Shown: piece by piece, positions 1-7,583 of the stretch
Position numbering within the stretch: the stretch's first letter is position 1
Layout: every line of letters starts with the position of its first letter
Assembly (NCBI GenBank): GCA_027021615.1
Contig: JALUTY010000007.1
Coordinates: 1-64,000 of the forward strand
Direction of reading: 5' to 3'
DNA length: 64,000 bases
From: a bacterium
Lineage (GTDB): Bacteria; Desulfobacterota; Deferrisomatia; Deferrisomatales; Deferrisomataceae
Position numbers and translations under genes: made by a program
The notes under the pieces: model-generated
Told to the model about the DNA's origin: nothing
The model's database searches: none
Seen by the model: the letters and a program-made list of their open reading frames with translations, nothing else

Positions 1-1657
1 CACTCAACTGGACCATCGCGTCTTCCCTCCTTGCCGCAGTTTCGTCGCTACGGCTCTGGAGGATGACGCGGTGGTCTTCTTCGTTCAAGGGCCCGTGCCC
101 TCTTACACCACGCATCTGGACTCTAACGGCACCCCGCTCGAACAGGTGCTTCAGGTACCGATACGGTTCCAGCCCGTTCGCTTTCGCCGACTCAATCAGG
201 CTGTAGAGCGCCGCGCTCGCCCACGCTGGTGTCGCGCTAAAGAGCCAGTTCTTCCGCCCCACCACAAACGGCCGGATCGCGTTCTCCGCCAGGTTGTTGT
301 CCGGCGTCAGAAACCCGTGGTCCACGTACACCACCAGGCGCGACCACTGCGCTCGGGCGTAGTGCACCGCCTTGCCCAGCAGGCTCTTCGGCGTCACCTG
401 GGTGGCTTTCTTGTCCAACCACGCCTTGAACTCCTCCAGCACCGGCCGGGCATGCTCCCGCCTCTCTCGCACCAACGCCGCCCCCGTGAGCCCCTGCGCT
501 TGGGCCCGCCGCTCGATGGCATAGAGCTTTCGAATCCTCGCCACCGCCCAATGGGCCGCCGTGGTCGGCGTCTTCCCCTTGGGCGCGCTGGCCACCTTCG
601 CCGCCTCCACGAACTTCCGGCGTACGGGCGCCCAGCACCCTGCGTGCGTTACCCCAGGCTGGTGGTCCAGGAAGTCGTACCCGGTGTATCCGTCCGTCTG
701 CACGCACCCCTCGTACCCCCTCAGGTACTCCCGGGCCACACGCCCCTCCCGCGTCCGATGGTACTGGTACTCCACTGCCGGCCGCCCCAGTGGTCCGCCC
801 AGAAACACCCACATGTACGATTTCGTCTGCGCGGTGCGCCCCGGTTCCTGAAGGACCTGCACCGTGGTCTCGTCGCACCGCACCACTGGCCCCGCCCGCA
901 CCTCCTGGCTCAGCAGTTCGATCACCGGCCGACAGCCCTCGGCCGCCTGAAGCGCCCAGTGGCACAGAGTCGTCCGAGACAGATCCACCCCGATCCGCTC
1001 AAACTGCTTGCTCTGCCGGTAAAAGGGAATGGCGTCCGCATACTTGGCCGGAATCACGTAGGCCAAAAGCCCTTCGCTGGTGATTCCCTTCGGGATCAGG
1101 TGCGGCCGAGCAGGCGCAATCACCACCGTCGGCCCCTCGTCCTCCACCCCCTCGCACGCCCGGCACGCATACTTGGGCCGAATCTCCCGGATCACCTGGA
1201 TCCGCGCCGGCACGATGTCCAGCCGCTCTGAGGTCTCCTCCCCGATCCGGACCTTCTGCGCCCCGCACCCGCAGCGCTTCTCCTCCTCCGGCACATCGTT
1301 GACCACCTCCACCCGCGGCAGGTTCGCCGGCAGGGCCTTCCGGCCGCGCTTCCGCCGCCGCGTGTGGGAGGAAACCTCGACTTCCTCTTCCTCTCCTTCC
1401 CCTTCCCCTTGTGCCGTAACCGTGTCTTCCGCTTCGTTAAAGAGGAGCAGCTGTTTCTTCTCCGCCTCGCTCAGCCGCTCCGTCTTCCGGCCAAACAGGC
1501 GGTGCTTCAGAAACTGCACCTCCTCCTGCAACAACGAAACGTCCGACCGAAGCTTCTTGTTCTCCTCGGCCAGCGTACGGTTCTCTTCCTGCGCAGCCAG
1601 CAATAAGCTACGCAACGTAGAGATGTCGTTCGGAATGGCGGGCGATGTCGTTTTCAT
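1..1657 (-). CDS. tnpC: IS66 family transposase TnpC (3' end outside window)
   Basis: DDE transposase of IS66. Translating the minus strand from ATG 1657 gives an open frame to the window edge (at least 552 codons). In order: an N-terminal coiled coil (about residues 20-60), a basic linker, a zinc-binding segment (CGC near 129-131 and CRAC near 165-168), then the catalytic domain. The likely acidic triad is D262 (in CDETTVQVL), D322 (in QTDGYTGYD) and E458 (in NLAENAIRPF). After the conserved YLKHLFER near residue 500 the tail does not look like the usual IS66 C-terminus. It may be a lineage-specific extension or a disrupted end. The start overlaps the tail of tnpB. The frame looks intact, so the element could be active. 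Confidence 0.88.
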   Translation of the reverse strand, partial: MKTTSPAIPNDISTLRSLLLAAQEENRTLAEENKKLRSDVSLLQEEVQFLKHRLFGRKTERLSEAEKKQLLLFNEAEDTVTAQGEGEGEEEEVEVSSHTRRRKRGRKALPANLPRVEVVNDVPEEEKRCGCGAQKVRIGEETSERLDIVPARIQVIREIRPKYACRACEGVEDEGPTVVIAPARPHLIPKGITSEGLLAYVIPAKYADAIPFYRQSKQFERIGVDLSRTTLCHWALQAAEGCRPVIELLSQEVRAGPVVRCDETTVQVLQEPGRTAQTKSYMWVFLGGPLGRPAVEYQYHRTREGRVAREYLRGYEGCVQTDGYTGYDFLDHQPGVTHAGCWAPVRRKFVEAAKVASAPKGKTPTTAAHWAVARIRKLYAIERRAQAQGLTGAALVRERREHARPVLEEFKAWLDKKATQVTPKSLLGKAVHYARAQWSRLVVYVDHGFLTPDNNLAENAIRPFVVGRKNWLFSATPAWASAALYSLIESAKANGLEPYRYLKHLFERGAVRVQMRGVRGHGPLNEEDHRVILQSRSDETAARREDAMVQLS

Positions 1658-2075
1658 CGACCCGCCCTATACCACAAAGAGCGCCTCCATGTCCAGTCTT
1701 TCTCTGATTCTGACGCTTTTTTTGCGCAGCAGATCCAAACGACAACCGACGATGAGAACCCTCCTGCTCCACTTCCAGCCCGCTCAATAACCACAAAAGC
1801 TGCCGCGGCTCAATCTCCAACACCTCCTCCTCACTACCTGGCCACCGAAACCGATCCGCCTCCAGCCGCTTCTGCCACAAGCAAAACCCGTTGTGATCCC
1901 AGTAGAGCGCCTTCACGATCGTCCGCGCACGGTTGCAAAACACGAACAGGTGGCCCGACAGCGCCGATTGCTCCATCTGGGTCTCCACCAACGCCGCAAG
2001 CCCGTTGATCGCCTTTCGCATGTCTGTAGCCCCCACCGCCAAGTACACTCGCGTCCCCGACGGCACCCCGATCAT
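1608..2075 (-). CDS. tnpB: IS66 accessory protein TnpB
   Basis: IS66 Orf2 (TnpB) protein, required with TnpA and TnpC for IS66 transposition. The start has the family signature: GTRVYLAVGATDMRKAING, followed by HLFVFCNRARTIVKALYWDHNGFCLWQKRLE. Most family members are about 115-120 aa; this frame is 155 aa. The extra C-terminal part (about residues 118-155) is basic and overlaps the first 50 nt of tnpC. That suggests either a natural extension or loss of the usual stop by frameshift. The 5' end overlaps the tnpA stop by 4 nt, which suggests translational coupling. Confidence 0.9.
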   Translation of the reverse strand: MIGVPSGTRVYLAVGATDMRKAINGLAALVETQMEQSALSGHLFVFCNRARTIVKALYWDHNGFCLWQKRLEADRFRWPGSEEEVLEIEPRQLLWLLSGLEVEQEGSHRRLSFGSAAQKKRQNQRKTGHGGALCGIGRVDENDIARHSERHLYVA

Positions 2076-2335
2076 GCCAGCCGCTCCAACGTGCGTACGA
2101 GCCGCGCCAGGGTCGCCTCCTCAAACCCCGGCCCCACCCGAGCCTCGTAGCGGCCGCCGATCCACACGGAGAGATGGGCCCCCGGCGCGCTCTGGCCCAT
2201 TGCCAACCCTAACGAGGCCACGGTACCCACCGGAATCAGACGGGCCCGCCCCTCCGGTACCGCCGCCACGCTGGTGCCCCGTGCCAGCTGCCGCCTGCGT
2301 TGCCGCTTCACCCGGTAGCTTCCGATTACCGCCAT
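2072..2335 (-). CDS. tnpA: IS66 accessory protein TnpA
   Basis: IS66 Orf1 (TnpA), 87 aa from ATG 2335. It reads MAVIGSYRVKRQRRRQL and ends in LARLVRTLERLA. The basic N-terminus and the C-terminal EEATLARLVRTLE segment fit the small DNA-binding TnpA proteins of this family. The start was chosen because AAAGGAGG lies 5-12 nt upstream of ATG 2335; an in-frame start at 2398 has no such site and would run into the terminal region of the element. Its stop overlaps the tnpB start. Confidence 0.8.
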   Translation of the reverse strand: MAVIGSYRVKRQRRRQLARGTSVAAVPEGRARLIPVGTVASLGLAMGQSAPGAHLSVWIGGRYEARVGPGFEEATLARLVRTLERLA

Positions 2336-2411
2336 GCCATCCTCCTTTCCGACCAGGAAAACGGGTCCCTCCAGTCGGATCGCAGGATGACAGGCCACGG
2401 TCAGACGGAAC

Positions 2412-2435
2412 AGAAGGGGTTTATTGAGCGCTTAC
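2412..2435 (-). repeat. IS66 terminal inverted repeat (tnpA side)
   Basis: Read into the element, the end begins GTAAGCGCTCAATAAACCCC. The GTAAGCG start is typical of IS66-family termini. Base 2435 is therefore the likely junction with host DNA. The partner repeat is outside the window. Confidence 0.7.
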
Positions 2436-2690
2436 CGAACGCCATTCACGCTCGGCCTCCCCGCGGCGCTCCCGAAGGAGTTCGTCCACCAGATTCCGGC
2501 CACCCGCGTAGCGGCTCACCACGTTTCGCGCGCGCTCGACCGCCGCGCGGAGCGGCTCGATCTCGATGCGGCCCTCCCGCACCCGGAGCAAGGCGTCGCC
2601 GCCGTTCGCGAGACCGATCGCCCTACGGAGCGCCGCGGGAAGGATGAGCCGTCCGTTCTTCGCGATGGTCACCCGTGCTTCTTGTTCCAT
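2421..2690 (-). CDS. AbrB-type antitoxin, C-terminus replaced by IS66 end
   Basis: SpoVT/AbrB swapped-hairpin DNA-binding protein of the VapB antitoxin class. The N-terminus reads EARVTIAKNGRLILPAALRR, the AbrB fold signature, and a helical tail (RNLVDELLRERRGEAERE) would normally bind a PIN toxin. ATG 2690 has a good AAGGAGG site 7 nt upstream. The last residues and the stop codon come from the IS66 terminus: the host frame enters the element at 2435 and stops within about 15 nt. A toxin gene would normally overlap this stop but the IS66 genes occupy that position instead. The antitoxin is almost full length and may still be made. Confidence 0.8.
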   Translation of the reverse strand: MEQEARVTIAKNGRLILPAALRRAIGLANGGDALLRVREGRIEIEPLRAAVERARNVVSRYAGGRNLVDELLRERRGEAEREWRSVSAQ

Positions 2691-2878
2691 GACCTACCTC
2701 CTTGGCCAGGCTCGTAGCTGTGCCATTTCTGGATAATATGGCACACGAGGGGGCGTGGGCAATGGGCGCTTCCGAGGCGGGGTTCGGGGGGAGATGCACG
2801 ATGACGGGGAGCCGGGTTTGGAGCGACGTTTCCGTTTTGGGCAGGTTCGGCCGAGGGAGAGACAGTCGGAGGCGTGGT

Positions 2879-3679
2879 ATGATCGGCGCGATCGCGGGGG
2901 ACATCATCGGGGCGCCGTACGAGCGGCACAACATCACGGCGGAAACTGGCTGGCCCCTGTTCGACGCGGGCGCTCGCTCACGGTTCACCGACGACACGGT
3001 GCTCACGGTGGCCACGGCCGACGCGATCCTGACGGGGGCCGACTACGGCGCGAAGTACCGGGAGTGGTACCTCCGGTATCCGGACCGGGGGTTCGGGCCC
3101 AGGTTTCGGCGGTGGGCCGGGTCGAACCGGGACGAGCCCTACGGGAGCCTGGGAAACGGGTCGGCCATGCGGGTGTCGCCGGTGGCCTGGGCGTCCGACA
3201 CGTTGGAGGCGGTCCTGCGGGAGGCCCGCCGCAGCGCCGAGGTGACCCACAACCACCCGGAGGGGATCAAGGGGGCCCAGGCCGTGGCCGCGGCCGTGTT
3301 CCTGGCCCGGAAGAGGAGCCCCAAGGACGAGATCCGGGCGTTCGTGGAGGGCACCTTCGGGTACCGCCTCGACATCGGGCTGCACGCACTCCGGGCCCGC
3401 CACCAGCCCGACGCCACCTGCCCCGGCTCGGTCCCCCAGGCCCTCACGGCCTTCCTGGTCTCGGAGGGGTGGGAGGACGCTGTGCGAAAGGCGGTCTCCT
3501 TGGGCGGGGACAGCGACACCGTGGCGTCGATGGCCGGCGCCATGGCCGAGGCGTTCTACGGCGGGGTTCCGCCCCAAATCAGGGACGAGGCGCTCGGTCG
3601 GCTGGACGAGCCCCTGCTCCGGGTGGTTCGGGCCTTTTGCAGGGCGGTCGGGTTGCCGTTGGGGGAGGGCGGCGGCTGA
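2879..3679 (+). CDS. ADP-ribosylglycohydrolase family protein (copy 1)
   Basis: 266-aa ADP-ribosylglycohydrolase (ARH/DraG fold), a dinuclear-Mg enzyme class that removes ADP-ribose from proteins or small molecules. Metal and ribose motifs are present: N-terminal GAIAGDIIGAPYE (about 3-15), FTDDT (36-40), GNGSAMR (92-98), THNHPEG (123-129) and GGDSDT (209-214). The metal ligands look intact, so the enzyme is probably active. ATG 2879 is chosen because a GGAGG lies 8 nt upstream and the conserved domain begins at once; longer in-frame starts add unstructured sequence. A phosphatase-like gene follows 47 nt later, and a second ARH lies at 8.3 kb. Confidence 0.9.
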   Translation: MIGAIAGDIIGAPYERHNITAETGWPLFDAGARSRFTDDTVLTVATADAILTGADYGAKYREWYLRYPDRGFGPRFRRWAGSNRDEPYGSLGNGSAMRVSPVAWASDTLEAVLREARRSAEVTHNHPEGIKGAQAVAAAVFLARKRSPKDEIRAFVEGTFGYRLDIGLHALRARHQPDATCPGSVPQALTAFLVSEGWEDAVRKAVSLGGDSDTVASMAGAMAEAFYGGVPPQIRDEALGRLDEPLLRVVRAFCRAVGLPLGEGGG

Positions 3680-3726
3680 GGGGAGGTCGAACCGTTCACG
3701 AACGGGGGGCGAACGCGGGAGGGACG

Positions 3727-4050
3727 ATGCAACCGTTGTACTGGCTTGTCGCCGACCAGATCGCCGCGGGGCCGTACCCGGGCTCGCCGGAGCCGGGGAC
3801 GGCCCTGGAGAAGGTGCGCTGGCTCGCGGGGAAGGGGATCGGGGCGTTCGTGGACCCGACCGAGCCCGGGGAGATCACCCGGTTCGGGTCCCTCGTGCCG
3901 TACGACGAGGCGATCGCGGCCGAGGCGCCGGAGCGGGCGCTCCGGGCGATCGTGGAGCGCCGGAGGGCCTTCGGCATGCCCTTTGCCGGCGACTCCCCCC
4001 AGAGCGAGGCCCAGTTCCAGATGGTGTGGTCGTGGGAGATCGGGCGGTGA
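3727..4050 (+). CDS. Phosphatase paralogue with catalytic core deleted
   Basis: 107-aa protein clearly related to the 187-aa cysteine phosphatase at 6899-7462. Its first 65 residues align (LYWLVADQIAAGPYPGSPEP against FYWLVPGQLAAGPYPSSPDS, then AFVDPTEPGEITR). Its last 25 also align (MPFAGDSPQ...WSWEIG against MPFAGDSPQ...GSWRIG). About 80 residues in between, which hold HCLGGRGRTG in the intact copy, are missing without loss of frame. The junction falls between VPYDEAIAAEA and PERALRAI. It has a GGGAGG site 4 nt before ATG 3727. It cannot be a phosphatase by this mechanism. It is either a decayed duplicate or a non-catalytic binding protein. The 3' flank also matches that of the intact copy. 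Confidence 0.75.
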   Translation: MQPLYWLVADQIAAGPYPGSPEPGTALEKVRWLAGKGIGAFVDPTEPGEITRFGSLVPYDEAIAAEAPERALRAIVERRRAFGMPFAGDSPQSEAQFQMVWSWEIGR

Positions 4051-4179
4051 TCTCCACTGCCTTTTCGGACTGCGTTTCGACCCTGGCGGACCCCCGCGGG
4101 GGCTGTTAAGTTTAGCGGCGTAAGTGTTAATATCCGATCCGCCTATTCAACGTTCTTAAGCAAAAGCTGCGACCCCACG

Positions 4180-5349
4180 ATGAAACGCGGACCCACCGGC
4201 CGCTACACGGTCACGACCGTTGGGGGCGAGCCCGTTCGGGCGTTCGTCCCGCACCCGCTGCCGCCGGACCCGCCGTTGGACTTCAAGGGGCCCCTCCAGG
4301 CGGCCTTGGAGCGGGCGAGCCTGGCCCTGGGGCGGCTCGACGGCGTTTCGACCCTGCTGCCGGACACGTCGCTGTTCCTCTACGCCTATGTCCGCAAAGA
4401 AGCCGTGCTCTCCTCGCAGATCGAGGGGACGCAGTCCTCCCTGTCGGACCTGCTCCTCTTCGAGCTGGAGGAGGCCCCCGGGGTCCCCTTCGACGACGTG
4501 GTGGAGGTGTCGAACTACGTGGCCGCGCTCGACCACGGTTTGACGCGGCTGCGCGGGGGCTTTCCGCTCTCGAATCGTTTGATCCGCGAGATCCACGGGG
4601 TGCTGCTGTCGCGCGGGCGGGGGAGCACCAAGGCCCCCGGTGAGTTTCGGCGCTCCCAGAACTGGATCGGCGGCACCCGGCCGGGTAACGCCGTCTTCGT
4701 TCCGCCGCCTCCCACGGCCGTGCCCGACTGCATGGGGGCGCTCGAGCGGTTCCTCCACGCCGAGGACGACGGGCTTCCGGTGCTGGTACGGGCGGGGCTG
4801 GCGCACGTGCAGTTCGAGACCATCCACCCGTTCCTCGACGGCAACGGGCGGCTGGGGCGGTTGATCATCACCTTTCTTCTCTGCTCCAGGGGGGTGTTGC
4901 GGGAGCCCCTGCTGTACTTGAGCCTCTATCTCAAGGAGCATCGAGCCGAGTACTACGAGCTGCTGGAGCGGGTGCGGCGCGACGGGGACTGGGAGGCGTG
5001 GCTCGCGTTCTTTCTGGAAGGCGTGGGCGTCACGGCGGAGGGGGCGGTGGAGACCGCCCGACGCCTCGAGACGCTCTTCGGGGACGATCGCGCACGGATC
5101 GAGACGACCGGACGCCGGGCGAGTTCGGCGCTCCGGGTGCACGAGGCGCTCAAGGCCCGCCCCATCCTGTCGCTGCCGGCCGCCTGCGAACGGACCGGCC
5201 TGTCGTTCCCGGCCGTCTCGTCGGCCATGGATCTGCTGATGGATCTGGGCGTGGCTCGCGAGCTGACGGGCCGGCGCCGCAACCGGCTGTTCGCCTACGA
5301 CCGCTATCTCGCCATCCTGAACGAGGGGACGGTGCGGGAAGGGGCATGA
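4180..5349 (+). CDS. Fic family protein, class II (AMPylator-like)
   Basis: 389-aa Fic/DOC protein. The active-site motif HPFLDGNGRLGR is complete at about 216-227, so it should transfer AMP from ATP to a hydroxyl on a target protein. The N-terminal SSQIEG (78-83) matches the class II inhibitory helix (S/T)xxxE(G/N), which means a self-inhibited enzyme. The C-terminal 100 residues look like a winged-helix domain (LSLPAACERTGLSFPAVSSAMDLL), as in SoFic-type proteins that often regulate their own genes. ATG 4180 has only a weak ribosome site. The gene stands alone between the two phosphatase modules and ends at a strong terminator. Confidence 0.9.
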   Translation: MKRGPTGRYTVTTVGGEPVRAFVPHPLPPDPPLDFKGPLQAALERASLALGRLDGVSTLLPDTSLFLYAYVRKEAVLSSQIEGTQSSLSDLLLFELEEAPGVPFDDVVEVSNYVAALDHGLTRLRGGFPLSNRLIREIHGVLLSRGRGSTKAPGEFRRSQNWIGGTRPGNAVFVPPPPTAVPDCMGALERFLHAEDDGLPVLVRAGLAHVQFETIHPFLDGNGRLGRLIITFLLCSRGVLREPLLYLSLYLKEHRAEYYELLERVRRDGDWEAWLAFFLEGVGVTAEGAVETARRLETLFGDDRARIETTGRRASSALRVHEALKARPILSLPAACERTGLSFPAVSSAMDLLMDLGVARELTGRRRNRLFAYDRYLAILNEGTVREGA

Positions 5350-5373
5350 GTCCCCGCCCCACCCGTTCGAGAC

Positions 5374-5416
5374 AAGGCCCGCCCCGGCAATGACCCGGGG
5401 CGGGCCTTCGCGTTTT
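5374..5416 (+). terminator. Rho-independent terminator after fic
   Basis: Perfect 14-bp stem (AAGGCCCGCCCCGG paired with CCGGGGCGGGCCTT), 7-nt loop, then cgcgtttt. It separates fic from the ARPP-1-like operon. Confidence 0.85.
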
Positions 5417-5571
5417 CCGGGCACGTCGCCCCGACCCCGGACAGGATCTGACCGCCTTCGGAGGTATGATCTCCCTCTCGCGAGCCGATGTTGGCTCGTT
5501 GGCCGATTTCCGGGACCGAAACAGGGATTCTCGGGTGCGGCCTTTGGGCCGGGCTCGAAAGGAGGGAGACC

Positions 5572-6570
5572 ATGGACGCAATCGCCGGGGCCTTGGAAAC
5601 GGTGTCGCTGGGAGGGCCGGCGGGCCACGAGAACCTCTGGGTCTTCCCCCTGATGGGCGGCACCGGGACGCCGCCCGACTATTTGACGCTCGACGAGGCC
5701 CTCGAAGGCGGCCACGCACGGGTCACCGAGGTGTCGGAGGACGGCAGTGTGCCCGAGCTCCGGTTCGTCAACGAGAGCGAGCACCGGATCCTGCTCCTGG
5801 ACGGGGAGGAACTGGTGGGCGCGAAGCAGAACCGCACCCTGAACGTCTCCATCATGGCGGGGGCGAAACAGACCGTGGTGGTGCCCGTCACGTGCGTGGA
5901 ACAGGGCAGGTGGAGCTACCGCTCGCCGGAGTTCCGGGCGGCGCGGCATGCGCATTTCGCCCGGGCCCGGGCCGCGAAGGCGGCCCAGGTCTCCGAGTCC
6001 CTGAGGAGCAGGGGCAGCCGCGAGGCGGACCAGGGTCAGGTGTGGGAGGAGATCTCCTCCAGGGCCCGGAGACTGCGGGCGGTTTCCCCCACCCTGGCGA
6101 TGGACGAGATCTACGAGAAGCACCGGCGCAGGGTGGAGTCGTACCAGCAGGCGCTGCCCACGGCAGAGGGCCAGGTGGGCGCGGTGTTCGCCATCGGTCG
6201 GCAGGTGGCGGGCCTGGACCTGTTCGACTCGGCCGTTACCCTACGGAAGCTGTGGCCGAAGATCGTCTCGAGCTACGCGGTCGACGCGATCGACCGGTTC
6301 GAGGAGGAAGACGAGCGCACGGAAGCCCCCGCCGAAGCCGTGGGCGCGTTCCTGCAAGCGGTGACGAGGGCCCCGGTGGAGCGGTTCCCGGCGCTCGGTT
6401 TGGGAGAGGACCTTCGGGTGGTGGCCCCGCGCCTGGCCGGGGGCGCCCTCCATGTGGGCGGCCGGGTCGTTCACATGGCCGTCTTCAGCCGGGAGCCGGC
6501 CGGGAATGGGGAGAGCCGTGGCACCAGAAGGGCCCGCATGGCGCGGGCCTCCCGCCGACGTCGCGGATGA
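5572..6570 (+). CDS. ARPP-1-like protein
   Basis: 332-aa soluble protein. The N-terminal half (ENLWVFPLMGG, then VPELRFVNESEHRILLLDGEELVGAKQNRTLN, and VPVTCVEQGRW) resembles, from memory, the family named ARPP-1: ADP-ribosylglycohydrolase and rhodanese/phosphatase-associated protein domain. That family was defined by gene neighbourhood, which fits this locus with two ARH genes and two phosphatase-like genes. The catalytic role is unknown. A charged helical middle (about 150-230) and a loose C-terminus follow. ATG 5572 has AGGAGGGAG just upstream; an upstream in-frame start lacks a ribosome site. It begins an operon with the zinc ribbon and phosphatase. Confidence 0.7.
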   Translation: MDAIAGALETVSLGGPAGHENLWVFPLMGGTGTPPDYLTLDEALEGGHARVTEVSEDGSVPELRFVNESEHRILLLDGEELVGAKQNRTLNVSIMAGAKQTVVVPVTCVEQGRWSYRSPEFRAARHAHFARARAAKAAQVSESLRSRGSREADQGQVWEEISSRARRLRAVSPTLAMDEIYEKHRRRVESYQQALPTAEGQVGAVFAIGRQVAGLDLFDSAVTLRKLWPKIVSSYAVDAIDRFEEEDERTEAPAEAVGAFLQAVTRAPVERFPALGLGEDLRVVAPRLAGGALHVGGRVVHMAVFSREPAGNGESRGTRRARMARASRRRRG

Positions 6571-6599
6571 CGGAGACGACGGATCGGTACCCGGAGGTT

Positions 6600-6665
6600 G
6601 GCGGCGGCTCGAGAGCCGCCCGGCCGCCTAGCGGCCTAGCAGCCCAGCCGCCCAGCGGGCCGAAG
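6600..6665. repeat. Short GC-rich repeat tract with hairpins
   Basis: The tract between the ARPP-1-like gene and the zinc ribbon consists of near-repeats such as gccgcctagcggcctagc and cagcccagccgcccagcg, including the small palindrome GCCGCctaGCGGC. It resembles other degenerate repeat tracts in this window. No coding potential was seen. Confidence 0.45.
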
Positions 6666-6716
6666 GCCCCAGACCGACGACCAACGACCGAAGTTACATG
6701 GAAGGTGGAGGGTGGA

Positions 6717-6902
6717 ATGGAGACCTGTAAACGATGCGGGACCCCGATCTTAGAGGATGCCGGGCCGGAGTCTCCCCTGGATTTCCTGGAGGAGGTGGCC
6801 TCTTGCGGCGAAAAGGAGCCGGAAGGCCCGTTGTGCGAGCGTTGCCGCGAGGAACGGCGCCTGACCGGAGCAGCCCTCCTGGACGACCTGCTCTCCGGAT
6901 GA
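6717..6902 (+). CDS. Small zinc-ribbon protein coupled to phosphatase
   Basis: 61-aa protein with two CxxC pairs (CKRC near the start, CERC near residue 43) separated by an acidic linker, then a short helical tail. It should bind one zinc. ATG 6717 follows GGAGGG by 4 nt. Its TGA stop overlaps the phosphatase ATG (ATGA), so the two are probably translated together at fixed ratio. The product may be an adaptor or substrate-recognition partner of the phosphatase; that is inference from coupling only. Confidence 0.7.
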   Translation: METCKRCGTPILEDAGPESPLDFLEEVASCGEKEPEGPLCERCREERRLTGAALLDDLLSG

Positions 6903-7462
6903 CCGTGCTTCCGTTCTACTGGCTCGTGCCCGGCCAATTGGCGGCCGGGCCGTACCCCAGTTCGCCGGACTCCGGGCAGGCGAGGGAGAAGCTCCGCTGG
7001 CTGGTGGGGCAGGGGATCCGGGCGTTCGTGGACCTGACCGAGCCGGGGGAGATCACCCGGAGCTTCGGCCCGCTGGTGCCGTACGAGGGGGTGCTCCAGG
7101 AGGTAGCCGAAGAGGCTGGCGAGACCGTGGAGCGGCTGTCGTTCCCGATCCGCGATATGCGCGCGCCGTCCCCGGAGACCACGGTGCGGATCCTGGACGC
7201 GATGGACGAGCGGGTTGCGGCCGGAACCCCTTTGTACGTCCACTGCCTCGGCGGCCGGGGCCGGACCGGGGTGGTGCTGGGATGCTTTCTGGTGCGGCAC
7301 GCCCCGCGTCTTCTGGGCACCGACGACCCTGTGGAGGCGCCCAGGCTGGCCCTGGCGCGAATCGCCCAGGAGCGGGCGGCGCAGAGGATGCCGTTCGCCG
7401 GCGATTCGCCCCAGACCTGCCCCCAGTTCGAGATGGTCGGCTCTTGGAGGATCGGGCAGTGA
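6899..7462 (+). CDS. Dual-specificity-like cysteine phosphatase
   Basis: 187-aa member of the protein tyrosine phosphatase/rhodanese-phosphatase superfamily. The P-loop HCLGGRGRTG is complete at 115-124 (nucleophile C116, arginine R122). The likely general-acid loop is the IRDMRAP segment (84-90). There is no signal peptide, so it is cytoplasmic. The substrate could be a phosphoprotein or a phosphorylated nucleotide product; the ARH and ARPP-1 neighbours favour an ADP-ribose or nucleotide role. The start overlaps the zinc-ribbon stop by 4 nt. A core-deleted paralogue sits at 3727-4050, and the sequences just after the two stops match. Confidence 0.85.
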   Translation: MTVLPFYWLVPGQLAAGPYPSSPDSGQAREKLRWLVGQGIRAFVDLTEPGEITRSFGPLVPYEGVLQEVAEEAGETVERLSFPIRDMRAPSPETTVRILDAMDERVAAGTPLYVHCLGGRGRTGVVLGCFLVRHAPRLLGTDDPVEAPRLALARIAQERAAQRMPFAGDSPQTCPQFEMVGSWRIGQ

Positions 7463-7539
7463 TCTCCACTGCCTCTTTGGACTGCCAGGGGGGGACGGAC
7501 ACACAAGGGGTTGAGAAGGAGCGCGGGGCGGGGTAGAGT

Positions 7540-7558
7540 AAGGAAACCTTGTTTCCTT
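7540..7558. promoter_or_regulatory. Palindrome upstream of vapBC-like pair (candidate operator)
   Basis: Perfect 8-bp inverted repeat AAGGAAAC-ctt-GTTTCCTT directly before the antitoxin coding region. Antitoxins of the AbrB class usually repress their own operons by binding such palindromes. One possible TTG start (7557) overlaps the right arm. Confidence 0.5.
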
Positions 7559-7583
7559 GTATGAGCATATGGCGGGGATCGGA

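Larger units (their letters stand above)
1..2435 (-). mobile_element. IS66-family insertion sequence (left part outside window)
   Basis: Three genes in the canonical IS66 order are read leftward: tnpA, tnpB and tnpC. The terminus at 2435 begins GTAAGCG when read into the element, the usual start of IS66 ends. The other end lies beyond base 1, so length and target duplication cannot be measured here. IS66 elements normally make 8-bp target duplications, so the candidate duplication on this side is 2436-2443 (cgaacgcc). The element truncates and re-terminates an antitoxin gene at its border. Confidence 0.9.

Noticed and set aside
71-1231. Plus-strand frame in the IS66 region
   Set aside because: Antisense to the TnpC transposase, whose DDE residues are readable on the minus strand.
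4156-6123. Long minus-strand frame across fic and the ARPP-1-like gene
   Set aside because: Crosses a strong terminator and two supported genes on the other strand; composition is not protein-like.
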